Source: Spongilla lacustris (lineage: Eukaryota; Porifera; Demospongiae; Spongillida; Spongillidae). Taken from it: a stretch of DNA of 64,000 nucleotides. The stretch is from positions 1,127,075-1,191,074 of the forward strand of contig OX442437.1 of the NCBI GenBank assembly GCA_949361645.1, written 5' to 3'. The translations under genes were made by a program, and so were the position numbers. Below the pieces are notes generated by a model, which searched no databases, was not told where the DNA came from, and saw only the letters and a program-made list of their open reading frames with translations. The first letter of the stretch is position 1. Every line of letters begins with the position of its first letter. This document shows, one piece after another, positions 11,966 through 23,200 of the stretch.

Positions 11966-13440
11966 GGGTGGGAGGTATAATCGCACAGTGACAACGGATA
12001 TGCATCTCAGGCCATGTTGCCTTGTGAGTGTGGGTTATCTGCATGTCATCCTGTATGACAAGAAATTTTTTTAATCATTGTGATATGGACAGTGCATATG
12101 TACATGTATCAGTTATTTCATCGTTCATATCACAAGGCATGTACTATCTGCAAATATGTTTATGTGCTTATAACGGTTATATTATAAATTTTAATATAGA
12201 CAGGGAGATTAACTGGGCTTATATATGTACATGTATGTTGTTTTTTTTTTTTGTTTTTTTTATTTTTTATTTCCAATACGATATGAAAATGTTTCCATAA
12301 CATATCGTTCGAACGGCAAGCACTTCGTGCTACATTATCCCTATTGAAAACTACTGTTTGGTAAGTTAAATTTGAATTTTGAGCCGTACAGGATCCACAA
12401 CCCAGATTGGGGGGGGGGGGGGGGCTAGGGGGGGCTAAAGCCCCGCCCCAGATTTTTATTGGCTAATTATTAATTAAAATTTGTGAAGTTCATTTCTTAC
12501 ACAGTACTTCTAGTTCTACGACTACACTCGATTTTTAAGCGCCCGCGCTGCACTGGCGTAAGCAGCCTTTATTATATTAGTGGGTGCGTATGCGTACATA
12601 CATCATTATGTATAGCGTACGCGTGTGGGGGGCATTAATCAACAAATCGTTAACAGGATTGGGCTACAATGCTTATGCCCGCCCACCAGTAGTGGTTATA
12701 ATTTGTTTATTTTCCGTTACGAAGATACAGCTGTGCAAAGTTAGTGGACTTATCCCGCTTGATTTGCGCCGCAATCAGTGATGAATAATAAAGTCCACTA
12801 ACTTTGCACAGCTGTAGGAACACAACAAATCACTAGGTATTAGACGTCTCTATATATGCGTACATTATTTATACATAGCGAACATCAGTGATGAAGCGAT
12901 TTGGATGCTCGAACCACACTGGTTGCAAGGGCGTAGACAAGTTATAAAACCTGGGGGGGGCTAAGTTATAAAGTATTATAAAAAATCAGATTAACCTGGC
13001 CATTGTGTGCGATGTCTTTCAGCAGTCGCCGTCGTATCGAAGTGTCCCGGTTATTCAGATTAAAAACAAAAACCTAGCGCTCAAATGCAAGCCGGTGAGG
13101 AGTTACCATCACCCCCATCGGGGTCTGGGGCGTAGCCCCAGCCGCTAACGCATTTCGGATCTTTAGAAGTCCAATCAGTACATGTAAAAACGTTATAAAG
13201 GATTTAGCTTCTGCATGTGCTTGAGCCCGACAACTTGAGGTCCACAATTTCTTAGGATTAACTTTAGTAATTGCAATACGTGCGTACAGCGCATGGGCGT
13301 AGGGGCACCGTCACACTTGAAGGTTTTACTTAATTTACGTTCCTACGCTTCTGTAGGGACTGTACTGCAGGCATAAAGAGAAATCATATACAACTTAACT
13401 CACGCGACGAGAGTAGTGTAGTAACGAAGAATAGACCCTT
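11965..13440. repeat. Rearranged duplicate pieces of the 22.9-23.95 kb region
   Basis: Three blocks match the introns and one exon edge of the Rac-like gene at 21.9-24.1 kb. About 11970-12120 matches 22885-23050 in inverted orientation. About 12298-12400 matches 23240-23310 in direct orientation. About 13332-13426 matches 23853-23930 in direct orientation, including the 3' edge of its exon 2. A G-run at 12407-12423 interrupts the area. None of it keeps a reading frame. Confidence 0.65.
12727..12815. repeat. Perfect 25-bp inverted repeat hairpin
   Basis: The arm at 12727-12751 (ACAGCTGTGCAAAGTTAGTG...) is exactly complementary to 12791-12815, with a 39-bp loop. A diverged relative with the same arm and loop words lies at 23421-23530. 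Confidence 0.9.
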
Positions 13441-13699
13441 CTCGCGTAAGATCATAGCAAGCTACATGTAGGCTCAACCTTTGAACCTTATTTGATTCAT
13501 ATCGCTATGGCTACCTCTGGATAATGTTTTTGTTTGGTTGTGGTTGCTTCCGGATGTGCTATCAATTCCTCATTTCTAGGTGAGAAGGAAACCTGCCTTG
13601 CATGGAAATTGGCACCATATTCCCCCGCACCACATTACACACTAGTTATCACAAGTCTCAATGAATGATCCAATGTTCTGAACCACAAAAGCATCTACT

Positions 13700-13800
13700 T
13701 TTGGTGTGTGTCACATTTCTGAGCATGTTTCATCCTATTGAGGACCGTGGCTATGTCACACTGGTGAGTGTGACAGAGTGATGCATTGCGGTGGGACAGT
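13700..13800. repeat. Inverted relative of the 7.74-8.03 kb repeat
   Basis: Shares reversed phrases ('GGCTATGTCACACT', 'TGTCACATTTCTGA') with the copies at 7.74-8.03 kb. The remaining DNA from 13440 to 13976 shows no gene. Confidence 0.5.
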
Positions 13801-15601
13801 GTGTCATTTGGTTGAAAAATTCTTACAAGTTTGAGGTGCTTCTCAATGAGCAGTTTATAGAGCATGTATATGAATACAACAGAGCTCTGTGCCATTATCA
13901 GTTGTGATTACATGCAGGCATAGGCCGGTAGGCGACTAGGCGTAGAGTACGTGGGGGCTGAGGGGCTCAAGCCCGGTGTCACAGGAAAATTGGCACCCCC
14001 GGAAAATCGGCACCCCCATTCCATTTTTCCTAGGAATTTTGGCCCCCCCCCCCCCCACTCCAATTTTCCTAGGAAACTTCAGGAAAACAGGCACCCCTTA
14101 GCATAGCCTTTTCTCCTAGGAATTTTGGAACCCTCACTCCGCATCCCTATGCAAAATAATGGAATCAATTTTTAAAAGCTATATTCACTGGCACATAAGA
14201 AAGTTGGGAACCATTTCAAGGCTTTTTAATGTACTGGTACGTAATTATAATTAGTAAATGTATACACCCAATATTAGTAAATTTTAACGATAGGTCGACC
14301 ACTACATGTCGGCGAGTTAACCTACATGTAGGCGTTGCAAATCGCGTTATTCCAAACAATGAACAAATAGCCAACGCTTGAAATAAGCCTAATCAGTACA
14401 AAAACTTTGCTATAAGCTTTTTCGTTGTTTAGACAGCTATTTTTTGACCTCTTGTCGCCAAACACACGCGATTTCCAACTTTTATGCCATCCGCCATCAA
14501 GATCTTAGGCAATTTTTATACGCTCCTCCATCTCGATCGAATATCTACAGAACCGATGGTATAAGGTCTCCGAATCGATTTAAAAAGGAAGCCCAATGGT
14601 TTAGTGGTACATTATTAGAGCTGAAAGTTTTATACGTCATTCAATGCGAGGACCAGAGGTCGCAATATAACGCCTATACATGTAGGTTAAAAGCACGTTT
14701 CTCGCCTACATGTAGGCGTGCGGTCAATCTATCATTAAATGTTTGAATTCATGATCTGATGCATTAAGAATGAGCAGGTCACAAACGCAACACACACAGA
14801 CACACATTGATGTTGCATCTTTTTAACTGTTACAAAATGTTTGTTGAAGTTACATGTACATGTGTATATGCCTTCATCTTGATGCAAGCCAGATTTAGTT
14901 TCCTGTGGTGAATGCCTGAGCCATTTGAATGCTTCTCCACATTTGGCCTGAGCCATTTGAATGCTTATCCACATTTGGCATATATATATAATTATATATA
15001 TATACATGTAAATACTTGTATTCAGCAAAAATACTGTTGAAATGACCTCCAATTCCATAGCCGAAGCGCCCAGAGTAGTCTGCATCCTTGATCATTTCAT
15101 ATATAGCTTTCCATAGAGTCGTCATCTGGGGATCCAAGGGAGAATAGCATTGGATTTGTTGATTTGTGTATCATGTACGCTGTGATTAGCAGACGCAGTT
15201 CTTCATGAAACTCCTATGACCCTGCATGTTACAGCAAGAGAAACTGACTGAAAGAAACAATTTCCATCTGCTGCAATCCTAGCTGTTGCTAATGGGCATG
15301 TAGTGTGACACAGCAATGATTGATGGCTGTGTCCAGTGAGAGTGACTCCCATGGACTAATGCCAACCCTAGAAACAGCATGAAGTAACAATGTACATATA
15401 ACTTGCAAGCACAATGATAATAATGTTACACAAATATAAAATTCAAGGATCTATAACATTGTTTTTAAGATTACAAATGCCATTTTCACAGTAATTCTAA
15501 TGCACAGATACAAGGCCTGAACTGAATTAATTTTTTAATTAGTCATACATTATGTTTCAGCTAAAGTCTTACATTTGTACTGGAAACTTACGTGTGGACG
15601 G

Positions 15602-15812
15602 ACATAACTGATTACAAGATTCTGTCCCGTGATCAAAAATTGCTATGTCAGGGCATCCATGATGAAGAATAAGGTCATTTAGAAACTCTGCAACGTTAAT
15701 GGCTTCTTTCGTTGGAGATGCATGGCCACTTAGAAAAGTAATCTGTCACAACTATCACATACTCGTTACCATTTGTGGTTGTTGGCAGAGGCCCGATGAG
15801 GTGTAGTCCTAT
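15602..15812 (-). pseudogene. Integrase DDE-core fragment of the Ginger-like element
   Basis: Minus frames read 'HLIGPLPTTTNGNEYVIVVT' followed by D-Y-F-S-K-W-P, the first catalytic Asp region of Ginger/Gypsy-type integrases. After a one-base frame change comes 'EAINVAEFLNDLILHHGCPD' and then F-D-H-G-T-E, the second Asp region. The frameshift between the two and lack of a clear catalytic Glu downstream mark it as dead. Confidence 0.75.
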
Positions 15813-15919
15813 CTACTGTTGGAAACTGGTACCGGATGCAGCTCTTCACCTGGATGATCAAACTTTCTTTTCGTCTTCTGACAGGCCCGTAGCCAGGGGG
15901 GTGCAAACGGGTGCAATTG

Positions 15920-15950
<31 letters not shown>

Positions 15951-16599
15951 ACTGGATGCAAGGTCCACTTGGCAGGCTATGAATATTATTCACTTGCTTG
16001 TGCAATCTAAACATTATTATATTAATAAGAACTGCCATGTGCATGAGTGCATGTAAGAGCACTGGTACGGGATCAAATCAGGGCTGTAGCAGCCGGTCAG
16101 GCATTCGGGCTATGGCTCAAAAAAGGATATACTGATAAAATTGTGTGCATATACCCAGTATGGATAATTATATATCACATAGAAGTCAGTTCTCAAGTAC
16201 CCTCCCCAACCATATGACCAGAATGTTTGGTGCGAAGGAAATACTCATGGCCACAATGGTTTCAAAAGAGGTCTTGAATTCACTAACTAAAGATGAAGGT
16301 CGTGATATGTATCTACACAGGTAGTGTTCCGTTCCATCTATGTAAAAGCTGACTGCAGCTGGTGATGAAGCATCTAACCGAAAGAATTTGATGACTGTGG
16401 CACAGTGTCTGAAGTTTATGGCATGGCAAGGCCCGGCCGGCTACAGCTATAGGCCTGTAGGGTGGTCCCGAGATGAAGAGGTTCGGGAAAATAATAAGGG
16501 CATGGAACTAACTAGAAACAGAGCGGAATAGTTTTTATACTGCATGTAGGGGGTGGGTATGGGAGGGTCAGGGAACTAGGAGCGCTATATAGCTGTAAG

Positions 16600-17460
16600 C
16601 TCCTCCATCACAGCAGCTTTGCAATTTTTTAGGTCTTGCAATTTTGTACTGAATTGCAAAATAAATTTGTGACACTTCAATCCTATGGCATTGCATGGCC
16701 AGATTTCAGTACTACTTTGTAATAATGAAAATGTGGTACCAGCCTTCCTTTACCAAGTAGTAAATAGTACTATGTAATTACCGCATTTGCTTTCATCAAG
16801 TTTCGTGTATATCTGCATGCAGGGTGAGCTGCCGTATGCTATGCACGTGATTGCAATTGTGCATTGCCCCAGCAGCTTTGCATACAGCTTTTGAAATTTT
16901 TGTAATTTTGTATACAGTCAATTGCAAAAAAATAAATTTTTGACACTTCAATTCCGTTCTTATGGCATTGGCCAGATTTACTACATGAACCAAATAATGT
17001 GAAAATTTTGTACCAGCCTTCCTTTGTAGTAGTAAATATGCATGGCAGTACAACTGAGAGGAAGACTTTACCACTGATATTTGCTTTCCTACAGTAATTT
17101 AATGTACATCAGATTCTGTAGTGTGAGCTGCCTTGAATTGTGCATTGCCCCAACACCTTTGCAACTTAAGTAATTTTTTTTTTAAATCTTGCAATTTTGT
17201 ACTCAATTGCAAAAAAATTTGTCACACTTATTCTTGGCTATAGATTTATTACACTGTATGAACCAAATAATGAAAATGTGGTACCAGCCTTCCTTTGTGT
17301 TAGTAAACAGGACTGTGTGGTAGAGGAAGACTTTAACCAAAATTGCTTTTATTTCATACATCTGTAGTGTGAGCTGCCTTGAATTGTGCATTGCCCTGGG
17401 CAACTATTGCAAATTTTTATTTACTGCATGCAATTTTGTATTCAAATGCAAAGGAATTCG
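16600..17460. repeat. Diverged tandem repeat, roughly 250-280 bp units
   Basis: Recurring order of phrases: 'TGAGCTGCC...GAATTGTGCATTGCCC', 'TTGCAATTTTGTA...CAATTGCAAA', 'GGCATTGGCCAGATTTA', 'AACCAAATAATG', 'CAGCCTTCCTTT'. At least four copies are seen starting near 16.6, 16.82, 17.12 and 17.37 kb. The array is inside the Ginger-like element. Confidence 0.75.
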
Positions 17461-17476
17461 AAACACTTCATTCCTA

Positions 17477-17700
17477 CGGCATTGGCCAGATTTACTTAAT
17501 ACTTAGAACCAAATAATGAAAATGTTATAACAGCCTATAGCTTCCTTTACCAAGCAGTAAATAGGAAAGAGGAAGACTTCCAAGTAATAACCACATATCT
17601 GCATGTAGTACGCTACACACATACATGCAGTTCTTGCATTGCTACATGTATTATCCTGGCTACACCACTGGTTGAGTCCACTTATAACATGCTTTGCACC

Positions 17701-17735
<35 letters not shown>

Positions 17736-18010
17736 ATATACTTATATTACGGCATTGGCCAGATTTACTTAATACTTAGAACCAAATAATGAAAATGTTA
17801 TATAACAGCCTATAGCTTCCTTTACCAAGCAGTAAATAGGAAAGAGGAAGACTTCCAAGTAATAACCACATTTGGTTACATATATCTGCATGTAGTACCC
17901 TACACACATACATGCAGTTCTTGCATTGCTACATGTATTATCCTGGCTACACCACTGGTTGAGTCCAATTATAACATGCTTTGCACCTCCCCCCCCCCCC
18001 CCCCCCCCAT
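17477..18010. repeat. Recent near-identical tandem duplication with C homopolymers
   Basis: About 17477-17735 is repeated almost exactly at 17752-18008. Each copy ends in a run of C (35 nt at 17701-17735, about 20 nt at 17989-18008). The few differences suggest a young event, or replication slippage at the homopolymer. Confidence 0.85.
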
Positions 18011-18014
18011 ATAC

Positions 18015-18356
18015 TTATATAACCAACTTTTCGCATCCTTTGATAACCATGGCCAGAAATAATCTTCTCACGCGTTCTGTCGCGGTCTTCGTGTCTGGTC
18101 CGATATAGCAACTATTAAATATCTGCTTCCTTGTCTTCGCGTCTTTGATATAAAGAGAAAGCGCATCCCCTTTCTTAGAATTTGTACAGATGACTCGATA
18201 CAGGTGCCCATCTTGCACTCGGTACTGCTTTACTCTTTCGCGAATGGCACACTGGTCTTTTTTTGTTGCATCCTGAGGGTAGCTTCCATGTGCGATGTAG
18301 TTTAGAGTTATATCGCATACATCCTTTTCGTCTTCGCGATCAGCCCTCTTTTCCAT
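18015..18356 (-). pseudogene. Integrase zinc-binding (H2C2-like) region of the Ginger-like element
   Basis: An open minus frame of 113 residues reads 'ITLNYIAHGSYPQDATKKDQ', then 'VQDGHLYRV', then 'NSCYIGPDTKTATERVRRLF'. Order and spacing match the zinc-binding segment before the integrase core in Ginger and Gypsy-derived integrases. The expected second His is not in place, so the finger looks damaged. The frame is cut off by the homopolymer-rich repeat below 18010. Confidence 0.65.
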
Positions 18357-18554
18357 CGTAACTTCTCGCTACAAGCACACTATTTTGTCGCCTCAAACAC
18401 TATGGGTACCGAAAAGGATGCCAAAAATCCCCGCAGGAAATTTGGAATGGGCGTACCAAGAATCCTAGGATATTTGGAACGGGGGTGCCAATTATTGGGG
18501 GTGCCGATTATCCCATGACACCGGACCCCCAGGATCCCCTCGCTGGATCCGCCC

Positions 18555-18776
18555 TTGATTATTAATTCTAATATAGGACCGTTGTTTGACGTGACGTTCG
18601 TGAAGTTGTTCTTGTCAAAAATAAATGCCCTTCAAACTAGAGATGATATTTTACATCCACGCTACAAAGCAGAGCCTGAAAAGACACGGACCATTCGACG
18701 TGCAAAGTATCGAGACAAGCCAGAAAAGGTGCTAAATGACAATGACATAAGGCTGTACTCGATGGACAAGAGTTAA
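18555..18776 (+). other. Short lysine/arginine-rich open frame of repeat type
   Basis: A 73-residue frame contains 'YKAEPEKTRTIRRAKYRDKP', two turns of a charged Y-K-x-x-P-E-K repeat that often occurs in low-complexity and mobile-element-associated proteins. It starts just outside the Ginger-like right end. I see no splice signals tying it to a gene, and it may be chance or a fragment. Confidence 0.25.
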
Positions 18777-19289
18777 GATTGAGGCTCAACACAATAAAGT
18801 CACCCATAGGTATGTAGTACGTAGCTACCTGCTCGTAACTACGCGGTGTGTTGGGTACCCCGACTGATCGGTACTGGTTTATGTGAGGTTAGAGGTCAGA
18901 TGTGTGATAGCTGATATGTCAGGTGTCTGTATTAATGCATAGCTTCACTAATATTAAAACCGTATATAAGTACGTAGTTACACGTACTTGTGAACTCAAC
19001 ACATTGGTGTGTCATGATTATGAACATAACAGGTATTTGGTCAAATGCCACGTGCATGCACTACCATTATAGCAAATAGTTTTTGTTTTTGTATTAAAAT
19101 ACATCTCTTACTCTCAATCACATGTAATATTTTGAAGACAAAACGTACATGTGTACAAACAAGGGTGGGTGGTCCCTGGGTTGGTATCAGATAGTTTACA
19201 CAAGCTGGCTTCTTTTGACTTCTGATCTGTTTACACTGCATGCAGATAGGGATGCAATATGCAATATCAATATTACAGGTCTTATGTAT

Positions 19290-19605
19290 AGGGGGTACAC
19301 AACAGCCAACAGGGCACAGTCACTCCAACAGGAGGCTCAGACACTCCAACAGGGAGGGGTTCAGTCATTCTAATAGGCACGCATTCATTCTGACAGGGGC
19401 GCAGTCATTCTAACAGGGGCACGTCACTCCAACAGGGGCACGTCACTCCAACAGGGGCACGTCACTCCAACAGGGGCACGTCACTCCAACAGGGGCACGT
19501 CACTCCAACAGGGGCACGTCACTCCAACAGGGGTACAGTCACTCAAACAGGGGCACAGTACTCAGACAGGCACAGTCACTCCATTAGTGATAGTCTATCC
19601 AATGC
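19290..19605. repeat. 19-bp minisatellite
   Basis: The unit CACTCCAACAGGGGCACGT is perfect for about six copies (about 19424-19530), with degenerate copies on both sides. It provides the insertion site for the element at 19615. Nothing else is seen from 18777 to 19290. Confidence 0.95.
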
Positions 19606-19614
19606 ACAGTCACT

Positions 19615-20032
19615 TAGCCTCGTCCCCAGGCCCTGTTTTATTAAAGTTACGGGGGGGGGGGGGGGGGGGGGGAAACAGGGCCTGGTAGACACTGCCAGGG
19701 TCCTAGCGCGCATGCGCTAGTTTGTCCCAGAATACCTGGGGTAACCGTAATTTCCTTTTGGAAACCATTCCGTATACTCGTCTGATTTCGCGATGGCGGT
19801 TCCGAGAAGCGGTGGCTTATTCTTTATCGTGTCTTAACGAGCGAAATCAAACGAGCAGAATACGCCATCGCGAAATCAGACGAGTATACTTAATGGTTTC
19901 CAAAAGGAAATTACGGTTACCCCAGGTATTCTGGGACAAACTAGCGCATGCGCGCTAGGACCCTGGCAGTGTCTACCAGGCCCTGTTATTCCCCCCGTAA
20001 CTTTAATAAAACAGGGCCTGGGGACGAGGCTA
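19615..20032. mobile_element. Foldback element with 9-bp target duplication
   Basis: The termini are TAGCCTCGTCCCCAGGCCCTG and its complement; the arms pair over almost the whole 418 bp around a short centre near 19815-19855. It is flanked by ACAGTCACT at 19606-19614 and 20033-20041. Arms differ mainly by a G homopolymer (about 23 nt at 19650-19672) absent from the right arm. The ends resemble those of the elements at 57285-59140 and 61992-62489. A 9-bp duplication is typical of Mutator-like elements. It is non-coding. Confidence 0.9.
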
Positions 20033-20041
20033 ACAGTCACT

Positions 20042-21880
20042 ACACCAGGGGCAATTTTGCAAAGTATTTGTTGAGTGACGTTACATTGAAAAACTATATA
20101 ATGATATCAAGCATTCACCACCTATAGCAGCCTGTTCAAGCTGTTGATTATGGAAGCCATTATATCAATAACAGGCACATACATTTTCCGATATCTTTTC
20201 CATTACACATTATTTCTCCTACTATTAGATCACTTTTTTAAAAAGGCATGCACTCCAAGTTCATATGCACAATAACTAACTGTGCATGGATGGAACAGGT
20301 ATAGCCAGTTCTCTCATTTGAAACTCCTTCAATCACTGGACATATATTACCCGCAATAAGTGGCTGCTTTACGACAAGAAACAATATACTTTTTCATCAC
20401 TTTTAGTATTTATGCTTTTCGAATCTTCTCCATCATATACATGTGCTTGCTCTCTCACCTGCAATTGATGCTGGTTATTTATCTACAATTTATTTTTCCA
20501 ACTTTATTTATTTTTAAAAGTATCTTAACTTTTAATCTCCCGTCGTCCTACGCGTATGATTATAGCGTCCTACGCGTAGGATTAGCGTCCTACGCGTAGG
20601 ACGCAAGCTAAAATTAATTTTCAGCAAACTCATATGATCAAAAAATAAACCAAAATCTCATTGTACTGTAGAAATGGTTATTAAAATATTTTTACTTTCT
20701 TGCAATTCTTCAAGGATTGTCAAATACAATCAATACTGCATTGCTAAAAGATGTATTTGCGGTAAATTGCAAAGCAACTTAAAGTACCAAAAAGTAATGT
20801 TGGGAAGATCAGAGCAGCATTTTAAAAGAAGGGGGTAGTAGGACAGGTCTTTTGCACTAAGCATATAAAAAAGTACATTGTAGAATTGGAAATTGCTAGC
20901 TCCACAAGCTTATGAACGATAGGTATTTGTCAGACGCATGTTGCGGGAATAGCCAAGTGAATGGACAAAATCTTGAAAACGTACAGTGCGTTTTCGGTAA
21001 AAATGGCAAAATCAATTAGAGTAAAAACACTGCCGTAGATTGTATAAAGTAGCTCACACATCATGCTTCAAAAACATTCAAAAAAAGTTGTACTTGTCGT
21101 ACTTTTTTCTGTGACAATTAAATTCTCTACATAATGCATTTTTAAGAACCATATCTGTCTATTTGCATTGTGTAACCAAGAGTGATAGACTGACAATCGG
21201 TAAAATTAGCATGATAGACACATCAAACAACCGTAGAGAAATGAATGCCAAAAAACAGCATTTCTATTTATAATGAATTTTTAAATATTGGTCCTACGCA
21301 TAGGACTTGGACCTGGAGAATTAAGGTTAAATCATGTACAAACAGTGGTATTTTTGAATCTATGGAATTAGCATTATGCATTGTTTTGCATGGCAGTATG
21401 CACAATATTGTTGTAGTACCTTCGAATAATGATATTTACATACAGTTATGTGTGGCAGTCGTTTGGTTGCAATCGCATGCATATTTATTACAATCGGTAT
21501 AGCGAATCAAAGTTCAACCATCGCTGCATGTCCATTCAATTCCATACATTCAAAAATACCACTGTTTGTGCTGCCGTATCGATTGCGAGGACAAAGGTCA
21601 TATCACAAGTAAGATATATACCATTGGAATGCACAAGCTTAGCTCTTTCTAAAACCATGCAATTGTTGAAAAAAATGCAGAAGGACCTAGCCAGGCCCTA
21701 TTTTCCATCCCCGTAATTTAATATAAAACTAGGGCCTGTGGATGACCATCTATACATATATCAAGCGCCATTTCTGGGGCAAGTTATTAGGGTAGTTGAT
21801 CAATATGTATATGCAATCCATGAGAGCACAGTATAATTGTGACAGTTACAAGTAGTGTGGATCGAATTGGACCATGCATG
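20042..21880. other. Gene-free stretch with short palindromic motifs
   Basis: No gene recognised. At 20544-20604 three copies of a palindrome (TCCTACGCGTAGGA type) occur close together. A related TCCTACGCATAGGA lies near 21291-21304. A short fragment at about 21690-21745 matches the sub-terminal part of the element at 19615. Confidence 0.6.
21337..21570. repeat. Inverted repeat, 33-bp arms
   Basis: 'ACAAACAGTGGTATTTTTGA' at about 21338 is mirrored by its complement near 21550-21570; the pairing extends to 'CTATGGAATT'/'AATTCCATAC'. The internal 165 bp holds no gene. It looks like a miniature foldback element. Confidence 0.75.
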
Positions 21881-21883
21881 CAG

Positions 21884-23104
21884 TCATAGCAACAAGCACT
21901 TTTTTGGAGTCTTCTCGGGCATAGGAGGTGGCCTTATTGCTATTCTGACAGCTTCCTCAAATACAACTGGTACGTTCTTCAGTGTGATAGCAGAGCACTC
22001 CACGTAGTGGGCCGCACCAATCACCTTCTGCATTTGAAGACCTTGAGAATAAGAGATAGGAGATAGTCCATTTTCTGCAAGATTCTGAACAGTTTCTTTG
22101 TCTTCTCTGAGGTCCAGCTTTGTTCCCACGAGGATGATGGGGGTATTGGGACAGTGGTGAATGATTTCAGGATAATACTAGACAGCAATTATTACTTATT
22201 GATATAGAAGAGTCAGAATCATATTTTCGAGTACATACTTTAATCTTGACATTTTCAAATGAAACGGGACCGACCAGTGAGAAGCATATAACAAATACAT
22301 CCTGAGGAGTATGTGAATGAAAAAAAGAATGACATGACAAATGGTGACAAAGCCTGAATGCCACCTTTCAATTAAGGAACTCACAGTATGAGGATATGAG
22401 AGAGGTCTCAATCTGTCGTACCTATCATCACCTACATGGAAGTGTATCATGCATGTTAAAGTGTCGGCCATAACTCAGTATCTTCACAGATACATCATGC
22501 AATGTACAGCTAGATAAAGTACATGTATATGCAACATTTAATATTGTACATGACTAAAAATTATGTGTACCGACATCTACATTAATATATATTAAATTAA
22601 CTAATCTGTAATACATACTGCTTAGCACCATCCATTAGTCAATGTTTAGCTAAAAATAATTATAATTACATCTATATGCATGAAAGTAAGGGTATGTATA
22701 GGTTACACTTGCGGACATATATATCAATGTACATGTGTACACCTACGTGTTGTGTCCCAGAGACCCAAGTCGATAGATTTTCCGTCAATCACTAAATTAA
22801 CCAAAAATTCATCAAATCTGTCGATTTTAAAGAATGATAGTAAGAACCACATGCAAAGTGACAGGACTACCAATTTAATGTGAAATATGATTAGTGAAAT
22901 AACTGCTACATGTACACATGAACTGTCTATCCCAATGATCAAAAAAATTCCTTGCCATACAGGATACAATATCATGATAACCCACAGTCACAAGCCAACA
23001 TTGCCCGAGATGCATACTGATCAGCTGCCAATGTTGTCTCTGGTTGTATACTGTGCCATATTATATGCAGTATTATGTCTATGGGTAATTTACATGTGTG
23101 TGTA

Positions 23105-23200
<96 letters not shown>

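Larger units (their letters stand above)
13977..18520. mobile_element. Ginger-like DNA transposon, degenerate, 4.54 kb
   Basis: Terminal inverted repeats begin TGTCACAGGAAAATTGGCA on the left and, read inward on minus, TGTCATGGGATAATCGGCA on the right. The element is flanked by identical CCGG at 13973-13976 and 18521-18524, a 4-bp target duplication. TGTNR termini, a 4-bp duplication and a retroviral-type integrase are the hallmarks of the Ginger superfamily. Minus-strand integrase pieces occur inside, an H2C2-like region at 18.36-18.02 kb and a DDE-core region at 15.81-15.60 kb. The middle is expanded by tandem repeats and C homopolymers. It is not autonomous. Confidence 0.8.

Noticed and set aside
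14444..14746. 100-residue plus open frame within the Ginger-like element
   Set aside because: Opposite strand to the integrase pieces and without resemblance to transposon proteins; likely chance.
19290..19605. Regular repeats that might suggest a CRISPR-like array
   Set aside because: Units are contiguous 19-mers with no unique spacers; this is a eukaryotic minisatellite.
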